DNA of 64,000 nucleotides from Agrypnia vestita (GCA_016648135.1 JADDOH010002063.1:62001-126000), one strand, 5' to 3'. Shown: positions 20,403 to 31,662, numbered from the stretch's first letter. Program-made: numbers and translations. Notes: generated from the letters alone by a model not told the origin.

Positions 20403-20618
20403 TTAAGCCGATCTGGAAGAGATTATTTAAAATCCTGAATTAAAATAAAGTGGTTTGTGTATAATAATAATAATTATATTCGAATAATTTTTATAGCACC
20501 ATTTTTGTAAGAACTCACCTCACCTCACATTAAAATTATTTTACAAGACATCTTACTGCCTAGATAAATTATTTGTTATAACGTATACCCTGGATGACAA
20601 GCAAAAAATTGAATTGAT

Positions 20619-20693
20619 ATACTTCCTGGCCTTCTCAAGCGCAGTTTTAGCTGACGGTTATAAGTGCAGGTACTTGAGAAGGCCAGGAAGTAT
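20619..20693. repeat. 21-bp perfect hairpin, 33-base loop (miRNA-precursor-like)
   Basis: 20619-20639 (ATACTTCCTGGCC...TCAAG) and 20673-20693 are exact reverse complements, giving a ~75-base stem-loop. Arm length and loop size resemble a miRNA precursor, but a perfect arm also suits a tiny foldback element. No other copy was seen in the window. Confidence 0.7.
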
Positions 20694-20758
20694 TAAGCGT
20701 TTACGCAAAGGACATACATGGAGTGGTAAACATCAGGTACTGTTGTAACGGTCTGGTT

Positions 20759-21085
20759 CTATAAGTTTTTGTACGATTTTCTAAATAAGTGCGTCTTTAG
20801 TTTTTCTTTGAACTGTGGTAAGCTGTCTGTTTGTCTCAGATTGTTTGGTAATTTAACCCGTAACTTTGGTGCAGCCACCGCGAAAGCACGGTCACCGAAG
20901 ATAGTTTTGGGGATGCAATTTACTTTTATTAGGTGTTGAAGTTGAGCGAAGTGTAAGTTGGTGGTCAGACTAGGAAATGGTGATTGGCTAAATCGTTTTT
21001 GTGTTTTTATGATTGTGCGATTGGTTCGAGTGTACGATGATTGGTAAGTAAGATTTAACTGTTGAGCAACTATTGCGTGGAACAA
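20759..21085 (-). pseudogene. CR1/L2-type LINE reverse transcriptase, C-terminal fragment
   Basis: The minus frame contains IFGDRAFAVAAPKLRVKLPNNLRQTDSLPQFKEKLKTHLF. This is the conserved tail G.RAFs.AAPKLWN.LP..LR...SL..FK..LKTHLF of CR1/L2-like LINE polymerases. It stops at 20759 and is 5'-truncated with no catalytic motifs. The stretch to about 20700 may be its 3' UTR, leading to the hairpin at 20619-20693. Confidence 0.75.
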
Positions 21086-22297
21086 ACGGATACTGTCTAA
21101 GTAACGATGCCCATTTGCCTCTAATTAATAACTAATTAATCATCGATACAATCAAATAAACTCCTCAAATAACAGTAATAATTGGATATGGATGATGGGT
21201 CTAGTCGATGTCCAATGTTACCTAAAACTCTAATGAATTACTTTCTAATAATTTTAGCAAATGTGTTTTATGAAATATTTTATACAAGCGGTTCAAAAAT
21301 GAAATATTTTATACAAGCAATGATTGTTCGTGTGCACGATTGCATTTTGTTTTTGGAACGCAACCTAATAATACAAAGCATAATAATCAAGATTCTATAA
21401 GATATAAATAAAAAAATTGGAACAGCACGTACTCATGTACACGCGGTAGAAGATGACTTCTTTGGCGTGATTTAGATAATTGATATTTACATATTGGTTA
21501 AGAATGTATATTATTACAATAATACGATGTCTAATGCGATAATAAATATATTTGATAACACTTTAATGTAGTTAAATTATTAATATTTGTTATTGAAGTG
21601 GTAAAAATGTACCTAACTATTGGTTGTAATAGCTAAAATAAGAGAATCTCTCTTAAAATCGACGTTTCGCGACGATCCGAAGAGATTTATCGCATGCATT
21701 TATTCTTTGCATCAGACACAGTATGATGCAAAGATTCAAAAAACGTGTGCATTTTCAAAAAAAAAAAGTGCAAATGCCTACCTACTTTCATGTTTTATCG
21801 ATTTTCAGTCTACAATGGATCCGCATTCAAAAGTTTCCAAACTATAAAACTTTGACAAACGGATTGAATGCCCAATGAATGAATTTTTTTTGTTTTGAAA
21901 ACGAATATATGAAAATTTACGTCGTTTTCGCAAAAAAATCGCAAAAAACGTGACATCCTAATACACCTAAAATCATAATTCAATAAACAAATCTGATTTC
22001 AATTCAAAAACCAACTGAACTTCAGATTTAGAATTGTGCAACTTTATGAATGTTACTCGGTTCAAAATAGTCGACTATACATTATGTATTTATATTACTG
22101 GAAAACTAATTTCAAATGAATAAATTTTTGACAGTTTAATGGATACGCGCGCATTTTGTGGTCTCGCATTTCCGCTAAATGCTGCTTCCCGCTACACGCA
22201 TTTCCGCACGCGCAGTGTGCGCAACTTCCGTTACAATTAAAAATTTAACTCAAAATACGCAGAAAAGAAATAAATTCAAAAAATGAAAATAAAAATT
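21086..22297. other. No recognised gene
   Basis: AT-rich. Short open frames at 21182-21400 and 21620-21847 have no recognised domain. Confidence 0.5.
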
Positions 22298-22831
22298 ATC
22301 AATTAATGTATATTATAGATATCTCACAGAGACGAAACTGTATTTTATTACTCAAAATATTCTGAATTGTAAATACTGGTAAAAAGGAATTTAACAAAAA
22401 TTGGAAATAATATTTCCTGGCGTATCCTAGTGTAATGCAAGTATTCGGATGAATTTCATTACACAATAAAGTATATTGCTCTCAAAATTCTGTAAAAAAT
22501 AAATGTGGATTTTCTCATTAGCGACATCTGTGGGGATTTAGGGGAATGAAAATGGCTTTGTACAGGCCGCATGGAAAGGCGCTTACAACTCATATGTGAA
22601 AGCTTTCCACGCAATTTGAACATATATACAACTTCCAAAAAATGAATAAGCATGGTATATTCTATCACGGGTGGAAATGGCGAATGTTACAATTGTGTAA
22701 AGTGATCACTTAAGCCAACCATAAAGATAGGTCATAAGTCCTATATACACCCAAATGACTTCTATACCTACTTTCCCATAATAAAATACAGTTTCGTCTC
22801 TGTGAGATATCTATAATATACATTAATTGAT
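22298..22831. mobile_element. DNA element with perfect 53-bp terminal inverted repeats
   Basis: 22298-22350 and 22779-22831 are exact reverse complements (ATCAATTAATGTATATTATA at the outer end, GACGAAACTGTATTTTATTA at the inner end). The ~430-bp interior has no recognisable coding; the minus frame at 22459-22668 is unknown. No clear target duplication. TCAAAATATTCTGAA occurs just inside the left repeat and again outside the right one. Confidence 0.75.
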
Positions 22832-23240
22832 TAATAATGTCACTGTGACATAAATCCAGCACTGTTCTGAAAGATTTGAACAAACTCAAAATATTCTGAA
22901 ATAAAAATTATCCTTCATTCGTCCACATGTTTCCAGAACATTTCACAAGAGACAAGGGGTACTTAATTTAAGATTACTAATTACAAAGAAAAAGAAAACG
23001 ATTATTGCAAAAACAAAAATGGTTTGATTTTTGTGTCAAGAAAAACATGGAGAAAAAAATTAACATGGAACATTTAGAGCGCTAGGGTACAGTGACAGGC
23101 CTTTCAAAAGCATATAATTCACTGAATATTAATATCTCTCTTACGATATCCATTCGGGCTACAAAAAACTTGACTTCTCAATGAAACAAATTAACTACGC
23201 AAAAAAAATTACTGAATTGCTTTCCTTTTAATTTATATTT
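22832..23240. other. No recognised gene
   Basis: AT-rich sequence with no identified feature beyond the CAAAATATTCTGAA repeat noted for 22298-22831. Confidence 0.5.
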
Positions 23241-23536
23241 TATAATGGTAGGATGGAGGAGGGTGGGTTAAAGGGGCGAGGGGGAGTGGTAACTTTTCAC
23301 AATTTGAAGTGCATAATATTTAAATCCGGGGGAAGTTTGGGGCAGGTAAGGGTGGATTATTGTAAGGGTGGTGTTATTTATTTGTAAAAGCCCTGAAGGG
23401 CGTTAGTAAATAAAAAAAATTTAAAAAATGAGGGAAGGATTGGTGAAAAGGGGAAGAGGGGGAATGGCATCTATATTTCCTGCTAGGTCCTAAATAATAA
23501 GTATGCAAAATTGATAACAATGTATACACAGTGTAT

Positions 23537-23962
23537 AAATTCAGTTCAATTTATTTATTTTTTATATTACATTTACAATACAAACACAATTTAATTCGTA
23601 AATGTTATAAAAAAGTTAGAAATATATAAACATATAAAACAAAAGCAAATATGAAACATATATAAAATCATTCACATCAAAGATGTAGGACAATCCTGCT
23701 TCGGAATACCCTCTCAGAGACATGGAACAGATCAATATCCAAAGTAATATTGTTCAGCATAGCAGTAGCTCTTCCAACAGGCATAACCGTTGGCAGGTTG
23801 GTCCTGTATATTGGAATGTGAAACGATATATGCTGACGCTGTCTTAGGTAATTATCGGGAACATACAAACCAAGGCTCCGCATAATTTCAGGATTATCGA
23901 TCATACCGCGCAACAATCAATAAAAATGCGTAATCAGAAACACATTCCTTCTAGTCTCTAAA
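23537..23962 (-). pseudogene. CR1/Jockey-type LINE 3' end (second copy)
   Basis: The minus frame LRGMIDNPEIMRSLGLYVPDNY...RQHISFHIPIYRTN...MPVGRATAMLN matches 15681-15968, stopping at 23677. The tail region reads AATAAATTGAACTGAATT on the minus strand. Both copies begin at the same point (GTTTAGAGACTAGAAGG), suggesting a shared truncated source or a repeated truncation point. Confidence 0.75.
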
Positions 23963-24150
23963 CTATTGTAGCTAAGCATATCCTGAATACACAGAGAATA
24001 TATCAAAGAGGTGGGAGAGGGGTAAGAGGAAAGAGAGGAAATGACATGTATATTTTCCGCAGGGTCCTAAATAATAATAATTTATTTAATTATAATTAAT
24101 ATAAATTAACTTTGTTTAAACCACTTATTTATTGAAAAAAAAATCAACAT

Positions 24151-24178
24151 GTTTCAAAGCCAATGGCTTCTTCACCAG
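24151..24178 (-). ncRNA. Hammerhead-like core in a PLE terminus (imperfect)
   Basis: Minus strand: CTGGTGA, stem AAGCC-ATT-GGCTT, then GAAAC. The CUGANGA box carries G for A at position 4, so catalysis is doubtful. Position after the endonuclease relic fits a PLE terminal ribozyme. Confidence 0.5.
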
Positions 24179-24264
24179 GAAAACAAAAATAATATTTAAA
24201 AATCGAAGTATAGATCAAAATATTAAAAAGTTATATATGGAAAATAATAATATAAAGTACCTAA

Positions 24265-24590
24265 TTAATATGAAAATAAATTTAAAAGATAACTATTTGC
24301 AAAAAGGACCTGATTATTTATAATATTCAATTTACTATTTACACTCTTTCTTATTTCCAAAATTTCTAATTTATCAAATTGTGATTCTGTATAATTTGTA
24401 TGTAAAATTTGTAAACCCTTATTAATATCAAAAGAATGACCCGTAGCCAAAAGATGGTTAGAAAATTCAGAATAATTATTACTATTTAAACACCTTAAGT
24501 GTTCTTTAATTCTAATTTCAAAATTTCTACACTTTTTTCCTATATAAAAATAATCACTATCATTACAAATTAATTTATAAACACCCGATT
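24265..24590 (-). pseudogene. Penelope-like GIY-YIG endonuclease fragment
   Basis: The minus frame reads SGVYKLICNDSDYFYIG, then RNFEIRIKEHL, then NHLLATGHSFDI. The GVY and YIG motifs, the following R and the EH lie at GIY-YIG spacing, and the H.L.TGHSF block follows as in Penelope endonucleases. This nuclease nicks target DNA for the element's reverse transcriptase. The frame runs about 109 codons to a stop at 24265, and the polymerase domain is gone. Confidence 0.8.
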
Positions 24591-24683
24591 TTTTTTAAAA
24601 TTATCCTTATCTTTATGTATTTTTTTAATTTATTATTAGTATAAAAGGCTGGTTGAATAACATTTGAAATATTTAAAAAAAAA

Positions 24684-25894
24684 TTATTTATTTATTTAAC
24701 ACCCTAGTGGGCTTTTACAAAAATACAGAATATAAATTTAAAAAATAACATAAGACAGATAAATATAGGTACAGTTAAAAGGTACAAGTACATATAATAG
24801 AATTGTGTAAATTAGATTGTTGTTAAAGATTCAATTTCATAAGTATAATAGATTTGTGTAAATTGCAGTTAAAAAGATTCAAGTACATCATATAGATTTG
24901 TATAAAATAAAAAGAGAAGTTAAAGTAGTGAGAAGAAAATGATTGTAAGTAGTAAGAAGAAGAAGAATAGATTGCAGTTAAAAATATTCAAGTACATCTT
25001 ATAGATTCGTGTAAATTAAAAAGAGAATTTTAAGTAGTAAGAAGAAAATGATTATAAGTATTAAGAAGAAGAAGAAATAGATTGCAGTTAAAAAGATTCA
25101 AGTACATTACATAAATTTGTGTAAATTAAAAGGGAAGTTTACGTAGTAAGAAGTAAAAGAAAAATTTATTATCCATTTCCATTTTGTTGAGATATAAAGA
25201 ATTGTATCAACTCTGTCCTATATACAGTTATATTATCAGCAAAAATGTCAGCCGCCTCTGCATATTCATTCCCTAATGAGTGTAGTCTGGGAATTACAGA
25301 GTTTTCTAATGCATTAATACTGACATTTCCACTATAATAGAATAATGCACTATGTCTTGATGACCTCGAAGAGGCATATAAGTCGATCAGACTAACAATC
25401 TGGGGTCAATCAATTATGCTATTTATGATCCTATACAGAAATATTAGGTCTGTCACGGTACGTCTCACAGACAAGTTTAATAGTTGCAAATAAGTAAGGA
25501 GATATTCATAATTGATATCTTCCGAGCGTATATTTAATTTGTAATTAATAAATCTTAAGAATTTTTTTTGGATTCGTTCAACTGCCATTGAATGATTAAC
25601 ATAGTGAGGCGACCAAATGATCGAGTTATATTCAACCTGAGGTCTGACAAGAGGAATGTAGAGGACTTTATAAGTGCGCAGGTCTGTAAAGTTTTGTGCA
25701 GTTCTTAAAACAAATCCCAAAATTTTGAGACCTTTATTAATTATCAAGTTAATGTGAGGAATGAATGATAATTTAGTGTCAAAAATTACTCCCAGATCAC
25801 TTATCTCCCTAACTGATACAAGGTTTACATCATTAATTTTGTATAATAATAATAATAATAATAATAATAATGCAAAATATGGGCCAGGTCTCAT
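24684..25894 (-). pseudogene. LINE 3' end: RT C-terminal region and repeat-bearing 3' UTR
   Basis: The minus frame from 25894 contains ISDLGVIFDTKLSFIPHI, KILGFVLRTAQNF, LYIPLVRPQVEYNSIIWSPHY and ERIQKKFLRFINYK. This is the region after the catalytic domain in CR1/Jockey-type LINEs. A stop at 25406 interrupts it, but SLIDLYASSRSSRHSALFYY and more continue in frame to about 25168. The 3' UTR holds ~110-bp tandem units, and the element ends near TTAAATAAATAAATAA (minus). A TTA microsatellite (25842-25871) sits at the 5' truncation and is read as a run of Leu. Confidence 0.75.
24775..25170. repeat. ~110-bp tandem repeats in a LINE 3' UTR
   Basis: ATTGCAGTTAAAAA.ATTC begins at 24862, 24971 and 25081, a period of 109-110 bp, with a partial earlier unit. 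Units share AGATTTGTGTAAATTAAAA and AGTAGTAAGAAGAA blocks. Confidence 0.8.
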
Positions 25895-26330
25895 TAAAAT
25901 ATACTGAGGGAGGGAGTGGGGTAAAGGGACAAGGGAGTGGGATAAAGGTGGGGGGAGTGGCGCATATATTTTCCGCGGGGTTCTAAATGATAAGTATGCA
26001 AGATTCAGGTCAAATATGTCAAAAGGAGTAGATTTGTATAGAAAATGTATTGGGGTAAGGGTCTGGGATGAAGAAGGTGGGAGGAGATGAGGCCTTTATT
26101 TTCCGCTAAGTCTTAAAAAATAAGTTTAGAAAATTACTGTCAAACTGTCACGCTGTGTAGATTTTTATAAAGAATATATCGGGGGATGAAGTAGGGTGAA
26201 GAAGTAGGTGAAAACATTTTTTGCAATTGGGGGAGTAACATGTTACAGAATGTATGTACTTTTTATGGTTGAGGAACAAGTAACACTGTGAAAAGTAAAT
26301 TTAAAAGTTGTGTCACAAATTAATATTTTA

Positions 26331-26768
26331 TGGCAGATATAAGCAGTGAAGGGAAGGTGAAGGGAAGTGAATAAATTTTTTTACTTCGATATCGATCGTT
26401 CATTCGTATCGAGTCCATCGGCGACTACAATCGAAACTTTGTATGAATTGTACTTAGTAACCTGTCGATTCCCAACTCCAACATCGACGTTGAAAATTTC
26501 AATTGCCGCAAGAGCTGTTTTCAAAACCTTAAGTGACCTTTCAAACGTTATGTATTTGTTGATTAGTGTATAGTTCAGTACCATTTCTGTAATATTTATT
26601 CAAAATTGTAAGCACTTTTGTGGCGTGTATTTCTGTATCAATCATTAAACAAAAATGTGAGTATGCTTTACACTTTTTTGATAATAACCTGCGAATTCAT
26701 TGAAAGATAAATTATTGTATAATTAAAACAAAGTAGTTGTATGGTATAGAAATATACAAAGAAAAAAC
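26331..26768. other. No recognised gene
   Basis: Overlapping open frames on both strands at 26367-26584 have no recognisable domain. No repeat partner was seen. Confidence 0.5.
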
Positions 26769-27090
26769 TAACCCATAAAAACAAGTTTTAATTACACGCC
26801 CTTTCTCATTGGATCAGGTTTCGTGCCTACTGCACGCGTCGGGGTCATTACTCATTTGTATTGATTCCAATTTGAAAAAACCATTAAAATTTCGAAAAAT
26901 CCAAAATTAAACTATAATTATTAAAAAATATTAAACGAAAATTTGTTGGATCATTTTTATCGTCGTCACGAGTTTGCCTGCAAAGTTTCAGATCGATTGG
27001 ATCACGGGAAAAGGGTTAAAAATCAATGCAAAGTTTTTCCGGCAGACAACAAACCGCAGACGCTACGAGTTAAAAGAAAGGGAGTAAAAA
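26769..27090. mobile_element. MITE-like interspersed repeat (copy 1)
   Basis: Shares AACCCATAAAAAC, CAATTTGAAAAAA, ATCACGGGAAAAGGGTTAAA and GTTAAAAGAAAG with 56898-57446. The ends (CCCTTTCT at the left, AGAAAGGGAGTAAAAA at the right) are short inverted repeats. It is non-coding. The superfamily is unknown. Confidence 0.6.
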
Positions 27091-27958
27091 ATAGTATGGT
27101 AACGATATAGGTAAGCGTAACGTGATGGTAAAAGTTAACAAAAAAGTTCAGTGACTCAAAAAATGTCTGAATGAAAATAATTATCATTGCTATTTGAGAA
27201 TCCTTGCCTTCTCTTGCAGGAGTATTCTATATTTACACATAGAATCTATTTTATTATCAAGGAATAATGTTCCAAATAATCACGAATAAAGTAAAATTGT
27301 AGTAAAATAATCATTATCAACACGTAAGTAATAGTAACGTCCTATATACGAATATATTATGCATTTTTTGTGTAATAATATCTTTCATCTTTATATAAAT
27401 TTAAACAGTCAGGTACTGAATTTATATATATTTTTTCATTGAATTTTATGAAGTAAAGTTAATTTTAATCAACAGATTTAATCATCCTGACGAAGGAAAC
27501 GACCGCTTTCGAAATCGGTTGGATAAATATATACACTTAAATTACATAAACAAAGTATAAAATGAATGAAATATTTTCCTGCATTTCCAACAAATTCAAC
27601 GGTGAAGTCACGTCCAGGCGCTTTTTCGATTTTTGTATATTTTATTGTATGCGTAACGATTAAGCAAGTGACTACAGATCATTCAAATACTCACAGATGT
27701 CATAACTCTTCATTAACCTCTGAAAATGGAACATTTGAAATATCAGGTGTGCCCGATGTAACTAGATACGCAATATTTTGGGTTCATAATTAAAGGGATA
27801 TTCGTCAGTTTTGTCACCCAAAACCATTTTAACCATCGATGCAAAATACGGTTTTATATTTCTCAGATATTGAAAAAATCAACCACTTTTCTTATGACAA
27901 AAAGTCTACGTAAAAGCAGTTTAAAGGATTCACGTCGATAACTAGAATTTCATTAATA
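27091..27958. other. No recognised gene
   Basis: AT-rich. The plus open frame at 27566-27793 has no recognised domain. CCTGACGAAGGAAACGACCGCTTTCGAAATCGG near 27486 resembles a PLE-type ribozyme region, but the core is too degenerate to call. Confidence 0.4.
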
Positions 27959-28510
27959 CAGTCGAACTCGGTTATAATGAGCTCGGATATAAGGAGATCC
28001 CGGCTACAATGAGAAAAACTGCGAATTCATTTTGATTTGCACATAGTCCCATACAATCGGTCTCGGCTATAAGGAGCGCGATTCCCGGATATACGGAGCA
28101 AATTTTAGAAACTCTGCAAACATATTTGCTTGGGTTACAGAAAAAAAGACAAATAAGTACTCATAACAATGAACTTTTTCACTTTGCTTTTAAAGCGGCT
28201 CGCACTTAATGAGGGTTCATTTTATGATGTACACAAACTTGTGTCCGAAAATACCATGGTCGCAGGCAAGCAATAGTATACTGAAGGCCAAGAATACTGG
28301 TTATATAACTCCGATTATTGGGGGTTTCCAAAATGTTTATGGTGACAGTTTATTTTATGCAGTTTACTGTATTAGCATTTAAAAACCTTATCAGTTAAAC
28401 GTGTTCACTAACAAACGAAAGTGTCTCTAGGTTCGAAAAAGTTACGAAAAAGTCGAAATTATCGGCGTCAAAAAGTCTGTAAAAAGTTTTTTTATAACCG
28501 AGTTCGACTG
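27959..28510. mobile_element. pogo/Tigger-like DNA element, 552 bp
   Basis: CAGTCGAACTCGGTTATAA at the left and its reverse complement at the right are terminal inverted repeats, flanked by TA at 27957-27958 and 28511-28512. CAGT-type termini with a TA target fit the pogo/Tigger branch of Tc1/mariner. Internal GGATATAAGGAG and CGGCTATAAGGAG blocks repeat the terminal motif. No transposase reading frame remains. Confidence 0.8.
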
Positions 28511-29460
28511 TAATTAAATATCCAAAGGGCTTCGGACGCCATTCAAAGTATTATATTGTAAATAGATTACAAATCAAAATACAAAATTGTCAACAATTCA
28601 TCGAATTATATAATAAAAATACAATAACACGTTGATCATGATCGCAATAACAGCCGTGTCTACTGACTGTACCGAAACTGCATTCGTGTCCAGACGACCA
28701 TTATAAATAAAATGAAAATTGTGACGTACTAATTATGCTTGTGCAAATCAATGGATTAATTTCATCAAACTATATGTATATTTAAGTAGTACAATTCTAA
28801 TAACGCACGTACACTGCTGTTATTCGTTATCTGTTGTATTTAACATAGTTAACTGATGCATACCGATCTTTGTTCCTAAATTTCCGAGGAGAGAGAACAC
28901 AGGCACCATAAAGAAAGTAACCAATCAATAAAACATTTCGCCGCACCTCCGACCCTGTTCCTGTTTCAAATCGACTTTACAACGACGTAAACGATACAAG
29001 AAATGACACGTAATAGGAACTCACCCGATACGTAACGTGATACAATCGATAGGTATCTCTAATTAATTTTATTTTGCCCTGATAAAGGAGAGGGTACTTG
29101 GAAATGTTTTTTATAATCTTAAAAATATCATAAAATCACAAAATTATTACTTCAATAGTCATTGCGGTTATAATAAAATGTAAAATAAACAAACAATACA
29201 TTTTTAAATAACTGTGTACGCGTTATTAACCTGATACGTATACTCGTACCTACAATCAAATAATCATTAAAAACCCATAAACAACTAGACTTAAAATAAG
29301 TGGGTACATACTCAGATAGGAAGTTGATGAACATCAATATTCGTCCACTGCTCACTTACCTGCAAAAAAAGAATAAAGTTTAATAATTGAAACACCATCA
29401 ATATTTGTATTAATTATCGGGCGCTTGTGCCCTAAACAATATTATTACACTTATCGCACC
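28511..29460. other. No recognised gene
   Basis: AT-rich sequence. The minus open frame at 29152-29355 is unknown. Nothing else is supported. Confidence 0.5.
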
Positions 29461-30166
29461 TTTAATCATAAAGTGAACTAACTCAAAATTTACTTTTGGC
29501 GGGTTTTTACCATGGCGGGGACTAACTGCCCAAGGTCAATGTATTCAGTTTAACAGACCGGTCCGATGATAAAAAATGATAGAGATAGGAGACAATATTT
29601 CTCTTTTATAGTAATTCGCGAGCACTTTTCTTTCCGCATCTTTAATCATAAAGTGAATTAACTCAAAATTTATTTTTGGCGAGTTTTTATCATGGCGGGG
29701 ACTAACTGCCCAAGGTCAATGTATTCAGTTTAACAGACCGGTCCGATGATAAAAAATGATAGAGATAGGAGACAATATTTCTCTTTTATAGTAATTCGCG
29801 AGCACTTTTCTTTCCGCATCTTTAATCATAAAGTGAATTAACTCAAAATTTATTTTTGGCGAGTTTTTATCATGGCGGGGACTAACTGCCCAAGGTCAAT
29901 GTATTCAGTTTAACAGACCGTTCCGATGATAAAAAATGATAGAGATAGGAGACAATATTTCTCTTTTATAGTAATTCGCGAGCACTTTTCTTTCCGCATC
30001 TTTAATCATAAAGTGAATTAACTCAAAATTTACTTTTGGCGAGTTTTTATCATGGCGGGGACTAACTGCCCAAGGTCAATGTATTCAGTTTAACAGACCG
30101 GTCCGATGATAAAAAATGATAGAGATAGGAGACAATATTTCTCTTTTATAGTAATGCGCGAGCACT
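29461..30166. repeat. 180-bp tandem array, four near-identical units
   Basis: Units start at 29461, 29641, 29821 and 30001 with TTTAATCATAAAGTGAA and contain CATGGCGGGGACTAACTG and GACCG.TCCGATGATAAA. Only a few substitutions separate units. The last unit ends at CGCGAGCACT and the first has a diverged left flank. TTTAATCACAAAGTGAAATAACTC occurs inverted near 33215-33245, so the unit derives from a dispersed sequence. Confidence 0.95.
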
Positions 30167-31290
30167 AGTTGATACTCAGTAAGTGATTGAACTCGGAGTT
30201 ACGTCGGCTTCATAAGGAGCATCACACACAAATTTCTAATTAGATGCCATACGCAGAACGAAGCTGATAGCATACAGAGCCTCATTAAGAAGGAGATTAA
30301 GAAAAACCTAAAATCTGGACTGATATATACACCGGACTACTTTGATTAAGTGTGCTAAAAAGTCCAAACCTCCGTTAATTTTTGATTCAATCGATCGATT
30401 GACCGATTGAGATCAATAATTAAATTTTGAATCATTTCTGGATTTGAAATTACTACAAGAGGAGTGGGGATACAATTTTACAACAAATACAGAAGGAGAG
30501 AGTATTAATTGGAATTATATAAAAATATTAAAAATAACGAAAGAAAATCCTACCTCTTTTTTTTATAAAACATCATACAAGGATGAAAACTTTAAAAGCT
30601 AATTTTAGAAACAAAAGAAAGAAAATGAAACCAATATCAAAAATATCACTACAAGCAGCCTATTTTGAAAGACAAGATTTGAGTGAAAAAAAGAAAAAAA
30701 CTTAAAAGAGCTTATCTCAAGGAAGATCCCTTCTTTTTATGCGGGGTTTTATAATTCTATATTTTAAATATTTTTGTTAATTTGTTACCAATAATAGTGA
30801 GATCTCATTAATAACTGATTTTTAAGACTGATTATAAAGATATAAGTCTAAAGTTCATATTTTTTCATGATAACGTTAAAGGTATTATAATATTTAAAAT
30901 TAACTATAGTTAATTTTAATTATTATAATACTCAATTTAAATTTTTGAAGTAAGTTTTTGTTTTGTTTTGATTTCACTTGACGACTTCAAATGTAGTTTT
31001 TTTATATTATTATTAAATAATTATTGACAATTATCGTTTTTAAATTGAACCATTCAATTGTTTTTGATCAAGATTCTGCGTTCCAATCTTTCAATTTCAT
31101 AAACAATTCCAAAAACATTCAATACTCTTAACACTAAACTTAAAACATGTAGCCATAGTCTCGCGTATTTTTCTTCTAAAGTGAAACTCTGGCTGCATGA
31201 AAAGGGAAGGAAGCATGCCCAAAACATATTAAAAGCCATCATATAAACTAAATTTAAAATATACTATTCCTACAAGAACATTTACTGTCA
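30167..31290. other. No recognised gene
   Basis: AT-rich sequence. The minus open frame at 31054-31242 has no known domain. Confidence 0.5.
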
Positions 31291-31662
31291 CTTACTGTCT
31301 TACTGTTACTGTCATCTTTTTAAATACTTTTAATTGTTTTATTTTATTTTATTTTATTAATATCCTATTCAGATCATTTTTTTCACTTACTGTCTTACTG
31401 TTACTGTCATCTTTTTAAATACTTTTAATTGTTTTATTTTATTTTATTTTATTAATATCCTATTCAGATCATTTTTTTCACTTACTGTCTTACTGTTACT
31501 GTCATCTTTTTAAATACTTTTAATTGTTTTATTTTATTTTATTTTATTAATATCCTATTCAGATCATTTTTTTCACTTACTGTCTTACTGTTACTGTCAA
31601 ATACTTTTAATTGTTTTATTTTATTTTATTTTATTAATATCCTATTCAGATCATTTTTTTTT
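31291..31662. repeat. 95-bp tandem array, four units
   Basis: CTTACTGTCTTACTGTTACT recurs at 31291, 31386, 31481 and 31576. The unit also contains a (TTTTA)n stretch and CTATTCAGATCATTTTTTT. The last unit has a ~10-bp deletion. Confidence 0.95.

Larger units (their letters stand above)
24125..24600 (-). mobile_element. Penelope-like element, 3' end
   Basis: Minus-strand endonuclease relic, AT-rich untranslated part and a terminal hammerhead-like core, as in the PLE at 4330-4905 but a different subfamily. A small piece of the same subfamily lies at 32622-32687. Confidence 0.75.
23240..26330 (-). mobile_element. Old Helitron-type minisatellite, interrupted by later insertions
   Basis: G-rich minus-oriented units (GGGTCCTAAATAATAAGTATGC, ATTTTCCGC.GGGT.CTAAA, GATTTGTATAGAAAATGTATTGGGG) at about 23240-23535, 23965-24090 and 25890-26250 are diverged relatives of the ~130-bp units in the Helitrons at 1279, 39103 and 62774. 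Between them sit a LINE end (23537-23962), a PLE end (24125-24600) and a second LINE end (24684-25894). No Helitron termini remain visible, so the assignment rests on the units. Confidence 0.55.

Noticed and set aside
27486..27520. Hammerhead-like CCTGACGAAGG...TCGAAATCGG
   Set aside because: The stem II pairing and core box are too degenerate to support a ribozyme call, and there is no PLE coding beside it.
29461..30166. CRISPR-like array
   Set aside because: The whole 180-bp unit repeats head to tail with no unique spacers, and the genome context is eukaryotic.
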